In this document: piece after piece, positions 42,824-52,799 of the stretch | How the letters are laid out: each line of letters starts with the position of its first letter | Position numbering within the stretch: position 1 is the first letter of the stretch | DNA from: Clostridia bacterium | Lineage (GTDB): Bacteria; Bacillota; Clostridia; Christensenellales; Borkfalkiaceae | Assembly (NCBI GenBank): GCA_017623605.1 | Contig: JAGAOR010000012.1 | Span: 1 to 52,799 of the forward strand | Length of the DNA stretch: 52,799 nucleotides | Direction of reading: 5' to 3' | Made by a program: the position numbers and the translations under genes | The notes under the pieces: model-generated | Database searches by the model: none | Seen by the model: the letters and a program-made list of their open reading frames with translations, nothing else | Told to the model about the DNA's origin: nothing

Positions 42824-43639
42824 TTATTCCTCCGTCGTAGATTGTAAATATTTTTCATATAACGTTTTCGCTTCCGCTTCGTTTGGCTCTCGCCCCAAAA
42901 ACAGACAATCGGCAAAATATCCTTGATAAAAGAGCATAGAAGCTCCGTTAAGCGTTTTTAAGCCCTGCTCCTTGGCGAGGCGTAAAAATTCCGATTCTTT
43001 GGGTACGTAGATGAGATCAACCGCCGCGCTTGCCCCCGCAAACGCTTTTTCCGTTACGGGAGAACGTCCCTCCGTGTCGTGCATACCAACCCCTGTGCAA
43101 TTCACGAGCAAATCGTAGCCGCCCGCTTCGGGATCGATCGTCGCTTCCACACCGAGCTGCTCGCAAACTTCTTTCAGCTCCTCGCGGTTTCTGCGATACA
43201 TAGAAACGCGCGCGCCCGCGTTTTTGAGCGCGACCGCCGAGCTTCTACCCGAACCGCCAGCCCCCAGAACGAGTACCGATTTCCCTTTCACCGAAAACCC
43301 CGCCGTGGATAGCATCAACAAAAAGCCCGCGCCGTCGGTGTTATACCCCTGCTTCGTAGGCGAAATCACCGTATTCACTGCACCGCAAGCGATCGCTTCG
43401 CCCTGTATGCCGTCCAAATATTCGAACACGTCCCGTTTATAAGGAATGGTTACGTTAAACGCGTCGAAGTCGCCGATTAACCGGCGAAGCACGCTATCAA
43501 GCTCTGCGTACGTTATCGAAAAGTTTTCGTAATCGCACGCCACGCCCATTTGTTCTAAAATAAATTTGTGTATGCGCCCGCTCGGAGATTTGGAAACGTC
43601 CTTTCCGATCAAGCCAAGGCGTAATTTTTTTACGTTCAT
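42824..43639 (-). CDS. aroE: Shikimate dehydrogenase
   Basis: The 271-residue protein has the shikimate-binding LGLIGKDVSKSPSGRIHKF near 7-25 and NVTIPYKRDVFEY near 62. The NADP motif is VLGAGGSGRSSAV near 120, and VNCTGVGMHD is near 178. It reduces 3-dehydroshikimate with NADPH. The ATG at 43639 overlaps a two-codon frame (ATG-GAA-TGA) begun by the recurring GGCAGGTATG at 43642-43651. Confidence 0.95.
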   Translation of the reverse strand: MNVKKLRLGLIGKDVSKSPSGRIHKFILEQMGVACDYENFSITYAELDSVLRRLIGDFDAFNVTIPYKRDVFEYLDGIQGEAIACGAVNTVISPTKQGYNTDGAGFLLMLSTAGFSVKGKSVLVLGAGGSGRSSAVALKNAGARVSMYRRNREELKEVCEQLGVEATIDPEAGGYDLLVNCTGVGMHDTEGRSPVTEKAFAGASAAVDLIYVPKESEFLRLAKEQGLKTLNGASMLFYQGYFADCLFLGREPNEAEAKTLYEKYLQSTTEE

Positions 43640-43641
43640 TC

Positions 43642-43651
43642 CATACCTGCC
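43642..43651 (-). repeat. GGCAGGTATG, one of six identical 10-mers
   Basis: Identical copies on the minus strand lie at 11640-11649 (rarA start), 24376-24385 (acyltransferase start), 41837-41846 (before the SDR gene), here (before aroE), 44901-44910 (aroA start) and 46594-46603 (inside aroC). In three copies the ATG is the start codon itself. In two it opens a two-codon frame that stops at the real start. Confidence 0.6.
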
Positions 43652-43655
43652 CTGC

Positions 43656-44903
43656 TTATAAGCCTAATTTTTCAAAGAAATCGGGAAAAGAGATCGCACA
43701 ACATTCGGGGCGGTAAATCTCTCCGCCTTTTTCCGTTGCAATCAAGCCCACCGCCGCCGTCATGGCAATGCGGTGATCCAGATAACTGTCCACGTTCCCA
43801 CCGACGAGCTTTTTCTTGCCACGAATGACAAACCCATCGGGAAGTTCCTCACAATCTCCGCCGATATTTCGAATGAGCTCTGCCGTCGTTTTAATACGGT
43901 CGCTCTCTTTCACACGCAATTCTCTCGCGCCCGTGATACGGCTTTCGCCCTCCGCGAACGCGCAACAAAGCGCAACGAGCGGCAATTCGTCGATCATAGC
44001 AGGCACGTCCTCCGCCGTAAGCGTGATCGCTTGCATATGCGATTTTTCAACGAGTATATCCGCCGTTTCTTCGCCACCTGAAATCCGTTTATTCAGCAAG
44101 GAATATTTCACGCCCAACCGATCAAACGCCGTTAAAATGCCCGTGCGCGTAGGATTGATTCCTACGTTTTTACAAAGCGTTTTGCCTTTGAGTGCCCCAA
44201 GCGCCATAAAATACGCCGCCGAGGAAATATCTGCCGGCACGCAAACGTCTACCGCTTTGAGTGCGCTTCGCTTTACCTGTACCGCATTCCCCGATACTTG
44301 AATATCCGCGCCCATTGCTGCGAGCATACGCTCCGTGTGATCGCGCGATTTGACGGGCTCGGAAACGATCGTTTCACCGCTCGCCGAAATCCCCGCAAGA
44401 AGCACCGCGCTTTTCACCTGCGCCGAAGCTATTTTAAGCTCCACCCTCGCGCCGCAAAGTTCGCGCGGGGATACGTATACGGGCCCGTGCCCTTCCGTCG
44501 TTTTAATATCCGCGCCTAAAAGCGCAAGCGGCTCGGCAACGCGGCTCATAGGTCTTGCCGACAACGATTCGTCGCCGTATAACGTCGCATCAATCCCTTT
44601 CCCTGCCGCAAAGCCCGTCAACAGCCGAATAGTCGTGCCTGAATTGCCACAATTCAGCTCTCTACCGCGGCGGAAGTGGGGCGTGCCGCTTACGCGAAGC
44701 GTCGTGCCATCTACGTCGATTTTCGCGCCCAGCGAACGCATACAACGGCACGTAGATAAACAATCCTCACCCATAAGCGCGTTCGTGATCGTCGCTTCGC
44801 CTTGCGCACCGCCGTTAAGCATAATCGCGCGGTGCGTAATTGATTTATCTCCAGGCAACTCAAATTCGCCCTCAAAGCTCGCCCTCGATGTTATTGATCG
44901 CAT
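43656..44903 (-). CDS. aroA: 3-phosphoshikimate 1-carboxyvinyltransferase (EPSP synthase)
   Basis: The protein has 415 residues from ATG 44903. Motifs are LPGDKSITHRAIML near 17, GNSGTTIRLLTGFAAG near 84 and the C-terminal RVKESDRIKTTAE near 335. It transfers enolpyruvate to shikimate-3-phosphate. The frame is open to 44954, but ATG 44903 matches the family start and has GGGAGG seven bases upstream; the ATG is inside the recurring GGCAGGTATG. It overlaps aroB by 13 bases. The substrate-binding glycine region reads GNSGTTIR where many enzymes have GNAGTAMR. Confidence 0.96.
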   Translation of the reverse strand: MRSITSRASFEGEFELPGDKSITHRAIMLNGGAQGEATITNALMGEDCLSTCRCMRSLGAKIDVDGTTLRVSGTPHFRRGRELNCGNSGTTIRLLTGFAAGKGIDATLYGDESLSARPMSRVAEPLALLGADIKTTEGHGPVYVSPRELCGARVELKIASAQVKSAVLLAGISASGETIVSEPVKSRDHTERMLAAMGADIQVSGNAVQVKRSALKAVDVCVPADISSAAYFMALGALKGKTLCKNVGINPTRTGILTAFDRLGVKYSLLNKRISGGEETADILVEKSHMQAITLTAEDVPAMIDELPLVALCCAFAEGESRITGARELRVKESDRIKTTAELIRNIGGDCEELPDGFVIRGKKKLVGGNVDSYLDHRIAMTAAVGLIATEKGGEIYRPECCAISFPDFFEKLGL

Positions 44904-45961
44904 ACCTGCCCCTCCCGTTTCCAATCTACAACCGCTTTTTCCAAAGCCGCGCAATATTCTTCAAACGGCAAGGATAATACCGTCCATTCGTTCTTTGCTT
45001 TTGCTACCGACGTAACGATTTTATCATCGTCGGCGTTCTTTTTATCCGATTTCGCCTTTTGTGCGCAAGCGCGTATATCCGAAAAATCAAGCAAGGAAAG
45101 AGGCTCTACCTTTAACGCGCGCTTTAAAATTTTAAGCAACCGTTCGCCGTATTCCCTTTCACAAACGCCCGCCGCAATCGCCATTTTCGTTTCCAGCCAC
45201 GTACCGTACAATACACATTCGCCGTGAGAAAGTCCGCTCGTAAGCTCGATCGCGTGCCCCGTCGTGTGTCCGACGTTGAGCGATTTTCGCTCGCCGCTTT
45301 CCTTTTCATCCCGTTCAACCACCCGCGCTTTATGCTCGATACAAGCCGCAATTAGATCGACAAGCCCGTCAAAGCCTTTTTCCAACCGATCGAATATTTC
45401 ACCGTTTAACGCCGCGTATTTCACGATTTCGCCCAATCCACACTTCATCTCGCGCGGAGGCAGAGTATTTAAAAACGTTGGATCGACGAGTACCTCTTGC
45501 GGTTGGTAAAATGCCCCGACGATATTCTTCATTCCGCCAAGATCAATCGCCGTTTTGCCGCCCACGCTACTATCCACCTGCGCAAGCAACGTCGTGGGGA
45601 TCTGTACGCAGGAAATTCCACGCATATACAATGCCGCGGCAAGCCCGCCTATATCGCCGATTACACCGCCACCCACGGCAAACAAACGCGAGGAGCGATG
45701 CAAGCCCGCCACCGACATTTTTTCTAAAATAGCTTGCAGGGAAGCGAAATTTTTATTTTCCTCGCCCGCAGGCAATACAAAAATCTCCGCGCTCTTAAAA
45801 TACTTCGCAAAGAAATCGCCGTATAACGCGTATACGTTGCTATCCGTTACAACGAAATTTTTCTGTCCGCTCGTCAAAACGGGCAAACGCGATTCTATCA
45901 CGTTCTTACCGATATAAATTTTACTCGCCGTGCTTGGCGTATTCAAAGAAATTACTTGCAT
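44891..45961 (-). CDS. aroB: 3-dehydroquinate synthase
   Basis: The protein has 356 residues. Motifs are the NAD-binding GGGVIGDIGGLAAALYMRGI near 98, PTTLLAQVDSSVGGKTAID near 122, GLGEIVKYA near 175 with the zinc Glu, and zinc His residues in LNVGHTTGHAIE near 238 and GLSHGE. It converts DAHP to 3-dehydroquinate. It lies 12 bases after aroC and overlaps aroA. Confidence 0.97.
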   Translation of the reverse strand: MQVISLNTPSTASKIYIGKNVIESRLPVLTSGQKNFVVTDSNVYALYGDFFAKYFKSAEIFVLPAGEENKNFASLQAILEKMSVAGLHRSSRLFAVGGGVIGDIGGLAAALYMRGISCVQIPTTLLAQVDSSVGGKTAIDLGGMKNIVGAFYQPQEVLVDPTFLNTLPPREMKCGLGEIVKYAALNGEIFDRLEKGFDGLVDLIAACIEHKARVVERDEKESGERKSLNVGHTTGHAIELTSGLSHGECVLYGTWLETKMAIAAGVCEREYGERLLKILKRALKVEPLSLLDFSDIRACAQKAKSDKKNADDDKIVTSVAKAKNEWTVLSLPFEEYCAALEKAVVDWKREGQVCDQ

Positions 45962-45973
45962 TTTCGCTCCGTT

Positions 45974-47113
45974 TCAGGGTAATTTTTTATACCGCTCCAA
46001 CACTTCCCCGATCGTATCGCCGCCAAGTCTTTTATCAATCGCGTCCGAAAGTACCTGCGCCACGACCGCCTCTGCGATAATTTCCAAGGCAATAATCGCG
46101 CACACGTCGCTCCGTTCCGAAGCTGCCGTCGCTTGTTCTTTCGTAATATAATCGACCGTTTTTAAGCCTTTCATAAGCGTAGGAATAGGCTTCATTGCCA
46201 CGGAAATCACGATTTCCTCACCGTTGGACATACCTCCTTCGATTCCGCCTGCTCGGTTGGTTTCGCGGTAATAGCCCTGCTTTTCGTTATAGAAAATTTC
46301 GTCGTGAACGTCCTTACCGCTCACTTGCCCCACGGAAAACCCCGCGCCGATCTCAACGCCTTTCACCGCTTGAATACTCATAAGCCCCTGCGCAAGCTTC
46401 CCGTCCAGCTTTTCCGCATACGTCATCACGTTGCCGAATCCGCTCTTTAAGCCTTTCACGCGGATCTCTACCACACCGCCCGCCGTGTCGCCGTCCTTTT
46501 TCAAGGCGTCGATCTTTTCTTTCGCGCGCGCCGCCGCAAGCTCGTCCAACATACCCGTATCCGTTTCTTTGGAATGTAAAAGTTCGTTAAACGCATACCT
46601 GCCCTGATCTTTTACGCCGCAGATCTCTTTCACGTACCCTGCAATTTCCACGCCAAGCGCGGACAAATATTGCTTATACACGCCTCCTGCCGCTACGCGG
46701 ATCGCCGTTTCACGGGCAGAAGCGCGCTCCAAGATATTCCGCGCGTCCATTTGCCCAAATTTCAAAACGCCCGCAAGGTCTGCGTGTCCCGGACGAACTT
46801 TCGTCAGGCTTTTTGCTTGCATCACGCTTTCATCGCAAGCCTCGCTTGACATACAAGTCTCCCAATTTTGAAAGTCTTTATTATAAATACAAAGTGTGAG
46901 CGGACTTCCAAGCGTTTCGCCGTTTCGAACGCCCGTTAAAATTTCCGCCCTGTCGCGTTCGATCTTTTGGCGACCGCCACGACCGTAGCCACTTTGCCGA
47001 AGCGCAAGCTCTGCGTTAATTTTTTCTATATCAATCTTTAAATGCGCGGGCAAGCCCTCTATGATCGCCACGAGTGCTTTGCCGTGCGATTCTCCCGCCG
47101 TCGTTAATTTCAT
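45974..47113 (-). CDS. aroC: Chorismate synthase
   Basis: The 379-residue protein starts MKLTTAGESHGKALVAIIEG, with RQSGYGRGGRQKIERD near 41, the FMN-site SARETAIRVAAG near 130, and the C-terminal GGISNGEEI-type motif (here GGMSNGEEIVI) near 287. It converts EPSP to chorismate and needs reduced FMN. It directly follows clpC (15 bases), linking the shikimate genes to the protein quality control genes in one operon. Confidence 0.97.
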   Translation of the reverse strand: MKLTTAGESHGKALVAIIEGLPAHLKIDIEKINAELALRQSGYGRGGRQKIERDRAEILTGVRNGETLGSPLTLCIYNKDFQNWETCMSSEACDESVMQAKSLTKVRPGHADLAGVLKFGQMDARNILERASARETAIRVAAGGVYKQYLSALGVEIAGYVKEICGVKDQGRYAFNELLHSKETDTGMLDELAAARAKEKIDALKKDGDTAGGVVEIRVKGLKSGFGNVMTYAEKLDGKLAQGLMSIQAVKGVEIGAGFSVGQVSGKDVHDEIFYNEKQGYYRETNRAGGIEGGMSNGEEIVISVAMKPIPTLMKGLKTVDYITKEQATAASERSDVCAIIALEIIAEAVVAQVLSDAIDKRLGGDTIGEVLERYKKLP

Positions 47114-47128
47114 ACCTTTCTCCTTTCA

Positions 47129-49720
<2,592 letters not shown>

Positions 49721-49736
49721 ACGCCTTTTCCTTTTT

Positions 49737-50762
49737 TTAATCTATTCTTACTACAAGCTCTGGCAATACACTTTGCGCAATTTCCGCGCGCGCAAGATCA
49801 CATTCGTATTCACTCGCGCCACGAAGTCCGTTTTCCAAACGAAAGGATGCAGGGCGCATATTCGCGGTAAAATCGTTGAGATCTTGCACGTTCCGCGCCT
49901 TGAAAAAGCCAAGTGCCACGCCGAGCTTGATCTTTACCATACCCGCCGTCAGTTCTTTGAGCGGCAACACGGCGCAATTCGTAAGCGTACCGAACGCCCG
50001 CAAACATTCGTCGCGCAACGCAATTTTATCCGTTTTGAGCATCTGTTCTCGCGCGCGTATTTCCAAATCGCAAAGCGTCATCGTCATACGCACCATTTGA
50101 TCTAAAATTTCGCTCTCCGATTGCCCAAGCGTTCGTTCGTTGCTTACCTGGTAGCTATATCCCTCTGCCGCCGTACCCTCGCCGAACACGCCACGCACGG
50201 TCAAGCCGCCTGCTTTGAGAGTAGGCAAAAAGCTTTTTAACTCGTTACTTTTAGCAAGCCCTGGCAAAAACATCATCACCGAAGCACGCATACCCGTTCC
50301 AAGATTACTCGGACACGCCGTTAAATAGCCGAGCCTTTGATCGTAAGCAAAATCGAGCTTCTCGCCAAGCGATTCGTCGATCGCGCTAATATGCTCGTAC
50401 GCCTTATACAAATCAAAACCCTTATAAATATACTGCTCGCGCAAATGGTCCTCTTCGTTTACCATAATCGAGGTGGAACGATCGAAGGATAAAAACGCCG
50501 CCGCAAGCCCTTTTTTTCGAATGAGCGCAGGGCTAATCAAATGTTGTTCTTGAAGCAAGGTCGCTTCCTCTCGCGTGATTTTGCCAATGTCGTGTTTTTC
50601 AAAATCGTCGAGCTCCTTTAAGCCGTTTTCAATCAAAAACACGATCTCCCCCGCAAGCTTTTCGTCCAGCTTTTCAGGGAATGGGTACGCGGCAAGATTT
50701 CGCGCCAAACGAATACGCGTCGAGGTTACGGTTGTTTGAATGAATGCGGGCGCTTGCGCCAT
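49737..50762 (-). CDS. mcsB: Protein arginine kinase McsB
   Basis: The 341-residue guanido-kinase-fold protein has nucleotide-binding STRIRLARNLAAYPFP near 14-29, the conserved MVNEEDHLREQ near 100, and the catalytic Cys in CPSNLGTGMRASV near 150. McsB phosphorylates arginine in proteins, tagging them for ClpCP. The first 37 bases overlap mcsA, with AGAGGAGGA before the ATG. The N-terminal creatine-kinase-like domain is absent, as in the family. Confidence 0.96.
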   Translation of the reverse strand: MAQAPAFIQTTVTSTRIRLARNLAAYPFPEKLDEKLAGEIVFLIENGLKELDDFEKHDIGKITREEATLLQEQHLISPALIRKKGLAAAFLSFDRSTSIMVNEEDHLREQYIYKGFDLYKAYEHISAIDESLGEKLDFAYDQRLGYLTACPSNLGTGMRASVMMFLPGLAKSNELKSFLPTLKAGGLTVRGVFGEGTAAEGYSYQVSNERTLGQSESEILDQMVRMTMTLCDLEIRAREQMLKTDKIALRDECLRAFGTLTNCAVLPLKELTAGMVKIKLGVALGFFKARNVQDLNDFTANMRPASFRLENGLRGASEYECDLARAEIAQSVLPELVVRID

Positions 50763-51211
50763 ACGTAATCCTCCTCTTCTATCCCCTCTTGCAACGCGGA
50801 AAGCCGCTCCGTGTACGCGCGCGCCGCCTTAAAATCCTTTTCAGCGTTAAGCATTCCTACGATCGTTTTTAATTCCGAAGCTCTTCGGGCGCGCTTTTCG
50901 TATTCGCCGCCTTGCGGACTTTTTCCGCAATGCACCGCCCCACCCTGCATTTTGACGATCACGGGAGAGAGTGTCGCCGCAAACACCTCGTAGCATTTCG
51001 CGCAACCGACGAGATTACGCTTTTTCAGCTCCTCCGCGCTCGTGCCGCAATAGGGGCAACGATCGGGCGTAGCGTTCGCTCCGTCCGTTTCTGCGGTGAT
51101 AAAAAGTCGGTGATAACATTCAAGGCAAAAATACCCGATAGTCTTTTTGCCTTTTTTGATCTCCTCGTACGTTTTCGTCGCTTGATTTTTCTTACAATGC
51201 CCACACAGCAT
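50726..51211 (-). CDS. mcsA: McsA-like activator of protein arginine kinase
   Basis: The 161-residue protein has four CXXC pairs: CGHC at 3-6, CLEC at 29-32, CPYC at 52-55 and CAKC near 70. They are expected to bind zinc. A UVR-like helix pair in the C-terminal half (KDFKAARAYTERLSALQEG) follows. McsA activates McsB. It lies 11 bases after the XRE regulator gene and overlaps mcsB. The classical first gene of this operon, ctsR, is missing. Confidence 0.92.
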   Translation of the reverse strand: MLCGHCKKNQATKTYEEIKKGKKTIGYFCLECYHRLFITAETDGANATPDRCPYCGTSAEELKKRNLVGCAKCYEVFAATLSPVIVKMQGGAVHCGKSPQGGEYEKRARRASELKTIVGMLNAEKDFKAARAYTERLSALQEGIEEEDYVWRKRPHSFKQP

Positions 51212-51222
51212 ACGGTTCTCCC

Positions 51223-51849
51223 CTAAACCTGTTTTTTCCGTTTAAAAAGCGATCGAAAAAACGCCCAAAAAATTTCAAGAATTTGCAACGGTATCCCGAT
51301 CAGGAACAAAAAACCCAAGCTCAAATTTTCGAACGTTAAATGCAACGTTACAAAAAGGCAAGTGATCGTAATCCATATAAGCGTGGAAACGGATAAAAAG
51401 TTTAAAATTCGGTATTTCCACAACCCTGTGTACACGATCAGTACGATCGCGTTTGCAAATACGGCGTATAAAAATATAAGCCACGCAGGAGAATCGGAAT
51501 TCCAAATATAAAAACCTACGAACAGACAGGTAGCAACCAGCCACACGAGTCCGCTCGATAAAAGCATAATCCAAACCCGTTTTCCAAGTCCCTTTTTTCT
51601 TTCCACGATCGGTTCGATTTTTTCGGGCACTTCTCCACGTACGAGCTCGTCAATGGATACTCCGTAAAGCTTCGAAAGCTCCAATAAAATGTAAATATCA
51701 GGCACGCCCCCAGCCGACTCCCATTTGGAAACCGATTTGTCCGAATAATTGATCTTTTCGGCAAGCTCCGCTTGCGTGAGCCCTGCACGCTTTCGGTAAT
51801 AGATTAGATTTTCCGCAATTTTATCGTTGATTTTACGCGTATTTTCCAT
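51223..51849 (-). CDS. XRE-family regulator with four transmembrane helices
   Basis: The protein has 208 residues from ATG 51849. Residues 8-65 are a Cro/CI-type helix-turn-helix (LIYYRKRAGLTQAELAEKIN, SDKSVSKWESAGGVPD). Residues 88-200 form about four membrane helices, ending in the basic FKRKKQV. Membrane-bound XRE regulators of this kind are common in Clostridia, but their signals are mostly unknown. It is first in the mcsA-mcsB-clpC-aro operon, where ctsR is usual. The frame extends to 51876, but the promoter lies there: ATG 51849 falls at the predicted transcription start. Confidence 0.88.
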   Translation of the reverse strand: MENTRKINDKIAENLIYYRKRAGLTQAELAEKINYSDKSVSKWESAGGVPDIYILLELSKLYGVSIDELVRGEVPEKIEPIVERKKGLGKRVWIMLLSSGLVWLVATCLFVGFYIWNSDSPAWLIFLYAVFANAIVLIVYTGLWKYRILNFLSVSTLIWITITCLFVTLHLTFENLSLGFLFLIGIPLQILEIFWAFFRSLFKRKKQV

Positions 51850-51855
51850 AATCCT

Positions 51856-51884
51856 ATGATACCATTTTTTTTGCATTTCGTCAA
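51856..51884 (-). promoter_or_regulatory. Promoter of the XRE-mcsAB-clpC-aro operon, predicted leaderless
   Basis: TTGACG (51879-51884), 17-base spacer and TATCAT (51856-51861). The ATG at 51849 lies exactly six bases after the -10. No CtsR-type direct repeat was seen nearby. Confidence 0.75.
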
Positions 51885-51919
51885 GCAGGTAGCAGGGATT
51901 TCCGCTATTTTCACGAAAA

Positions 51920-51950
51920 AAAGGATTTCCTCATACCTCGGAAACCCTTT
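51920..51950 (-). terminator. Terminator after proS
   Basis: An 11-bp stem with one mismatch (AAAGGGTTTCC with GGAAATCCTTT) ends in a run of T on the minus strand, 19 bases after the proS stop. Confidence 0.8.
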
Positions 51951-51968
51951 TCTTTTGCTCGTTTTGTA

Positions 51969-52799
51969 TCAATAGGCTCTTGCAAACACGATCACGTGCT
52001 TGGCTTCCTTGCCACAAACTGCGCATTTTTCCGCGCTTTCGCCCTCTGCATATACGCGGGCAGTCGCCGCTGTTTCTTCTTTGACTTTATCCTCGCAATC
52101 GCGACAGCCGCACCAACCTGCTTTTACGAAGTTACCCGCTTCCACGCCCGCAAGAATCTCTTTCATATCGTCGGCGTAAACGATACGCTCGTCCCTACGC
52201 TTTCTCGCCGCCTCGAGCATATCCTTTTGCACGGTCGAAAGAAGCGTTTTCACGCTTTCCGCGGCATTTTTTAAAGGCATTTCAATCTTTTCAAACGTAT
52301 CGCGGCGCGCGCAAAGCATCTTGCCCGCCTCAATGTCGCGAGGTCCGAGCTCAATACGAACGGGCACGCCTTTCATCTCCCATTCGTTGAATTTCCAACC
52401 GGGGCTATTATCGCTGTTATCGAGCGTTACTCGAATACCTGCCCCCTCCAATTCCGTTTTCAACGCCTCGCAAGCCTCCACGACGCCGCCCTTTCTCGCG
52501 GCGATCGGAACGATCACGCATTGTACGGGCGCAACCACGGGCGGCAACACCAAACCGCGCTCGTCGCCGTGCGTCATAATGATCGCACCAATTAAACGCG
52601 TGGACACACCCCAAGAGGTCGTATACGCCGTTTGTAAAACGCCCTCCGCGCCAAGATATTCAATTTCAAACGCCTTGGCAAAATTTTGTCCCATATAATG
52701 CGACGTGCCTGCCTGTAAGCTCTTTCCGTCGTGCATCATTGCTTCCATCGTATACGTCGCCACCGCGCCCGCAAAGCGTTCCTTTTCCGTCTTTCTACC
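51969..52799 (-). CDS. proS: Prolyl-tRNA synthetase, archaeal/eukaryal-type, C-terminal part
   Basis: The last 276 residues are present; the gene continues beyond the window. Visible are a class II core segment, TSHYMGQNFAKAFEI, motif 3 SWGVSTRLIGAIIMTHGDE, then the anticodon-binding domain (about 95-195). The C-terminal zinc-binding domain has Cys pairs (CGCRDC, CAVC) and ends in the typical aromatic tail FARAY. This is the short, archaeal/eukaryal-type ProRS that lacks the editing insertion, found in a minority of bacteria including some Clostridia. The frame is open upstream of a GTG at 52763, so no start lies in the window. Confidence 0.94.
   Translation of the reverse strand, partial: GRKTEKERFAGAVATYTMEAMMHDGKSLQAGTSHYMGQNFAKAFEIEYLGAEGVLQTAYTTSWGVSTRLIGAIIMTHGDERGLVLPPVVAPVQCVIVPIAARKGGVVEACEALKTELEGAGIRVTLDNSDNSPGWKFNEWEMKGVPVRIELGPRDIEAGKMLCARRDTFEKIEMPLKNAAESVKTLLSTVQKDMLEAARKRRDERIVYADDMKEILAGVEAGNFVKAGWCGCRDCEDKVKEETAATARVYAEGESAEKCAVCGKEAKHVIVFARAY

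Overview
The window is about 53 kb of a Firmicutes chromosome, most likely class Clostridia. The evidence is the dgt-dnaG-rpoD-trmK-nif3-zinc-ribbon cluster, the ispG-polC order, McsA/McsB/ClpC, a Phe T-box in front of pheST, SigA-type promoters (several exact TTGACA-N17-TATAAT) and AGGAGG-type ribosome binding sites. An uncultured gut lineage is plausible, but genus and family cannot be fixed from the sequence. No tRNA, rRNA, CRISPR array, phage or transposase was seen. Almost everything lies on the minus strand, so operons read from high to low coordinates.

Layout from low to high coordinates: the start of nusA and rimP with their promoter (1-709). Next is an accessory cassette with a secreted papain-like protease followed by two tandemly duplicated lipoproteins and a vestige of a third (769-4025). 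A glycoside hydrolase family 2 gene broken by a frameshift sits behind an MFS transporter (4150-7228). From 7250 to 23404 runs a compact housekeeping block: a polymerase-less PolC homologue, ispG, nrdR, rarA, a patatin, pheA, DAHP synthase, coaD, rsmD, an unknown membrane protein, alr, cdsZ-like, nif3, trmK, rpoD, dnaG and dgt. Then come an acyltransferase with a GT8 glycosyltransferase, dtd, and efp with a Xaa-Pro peptidase. The operon pheS-pheT-truB-ribF-nfo-like is headed by a Phe T-box (27907-34382).

From 34.4 to 41.1 kb the strand alternates and genes are less conserved: an extended mscL, a secreted protein plus membrane protein pair with its own promoter, small unknown genes, nth, and a divergent cysteine desulfurase/DUF3343 pair. 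From 51849 down to 41128 lies one long tight operon: XRE-membrane regulator, mcsA, mcsB, clpC, aroC, aroB, aroA, aroE, aroQ, aroK and an SDR reductase. The end of an archaeal/eukaryal-type proS closes the window.

Together with DAHP synthase and pheA, the window encodes every step from erythrose-4-phosphate plus PEP to chorismate, and prephenate dehydratase. No chorismate mutase was seen. Phenylalanine use is represented by T-box-controlled pheST.

The most unusual points are: the PolC homologue that keeps its OB and exonuclease domains but has no polymerase; the protease/duplicated-lipoprotein cassette with a G10 tract at the gene junction; a group of promoters whose -10 box lies so close to the ATG that leaderless mRNAs are predicted; the fusion of the protein-arginine-kinase/ClpC module with the shikimate operon under a membrane-XRE regulator in place of CtsR; and a 10-mer, GGCAGGTATG, recurring at gene starts.
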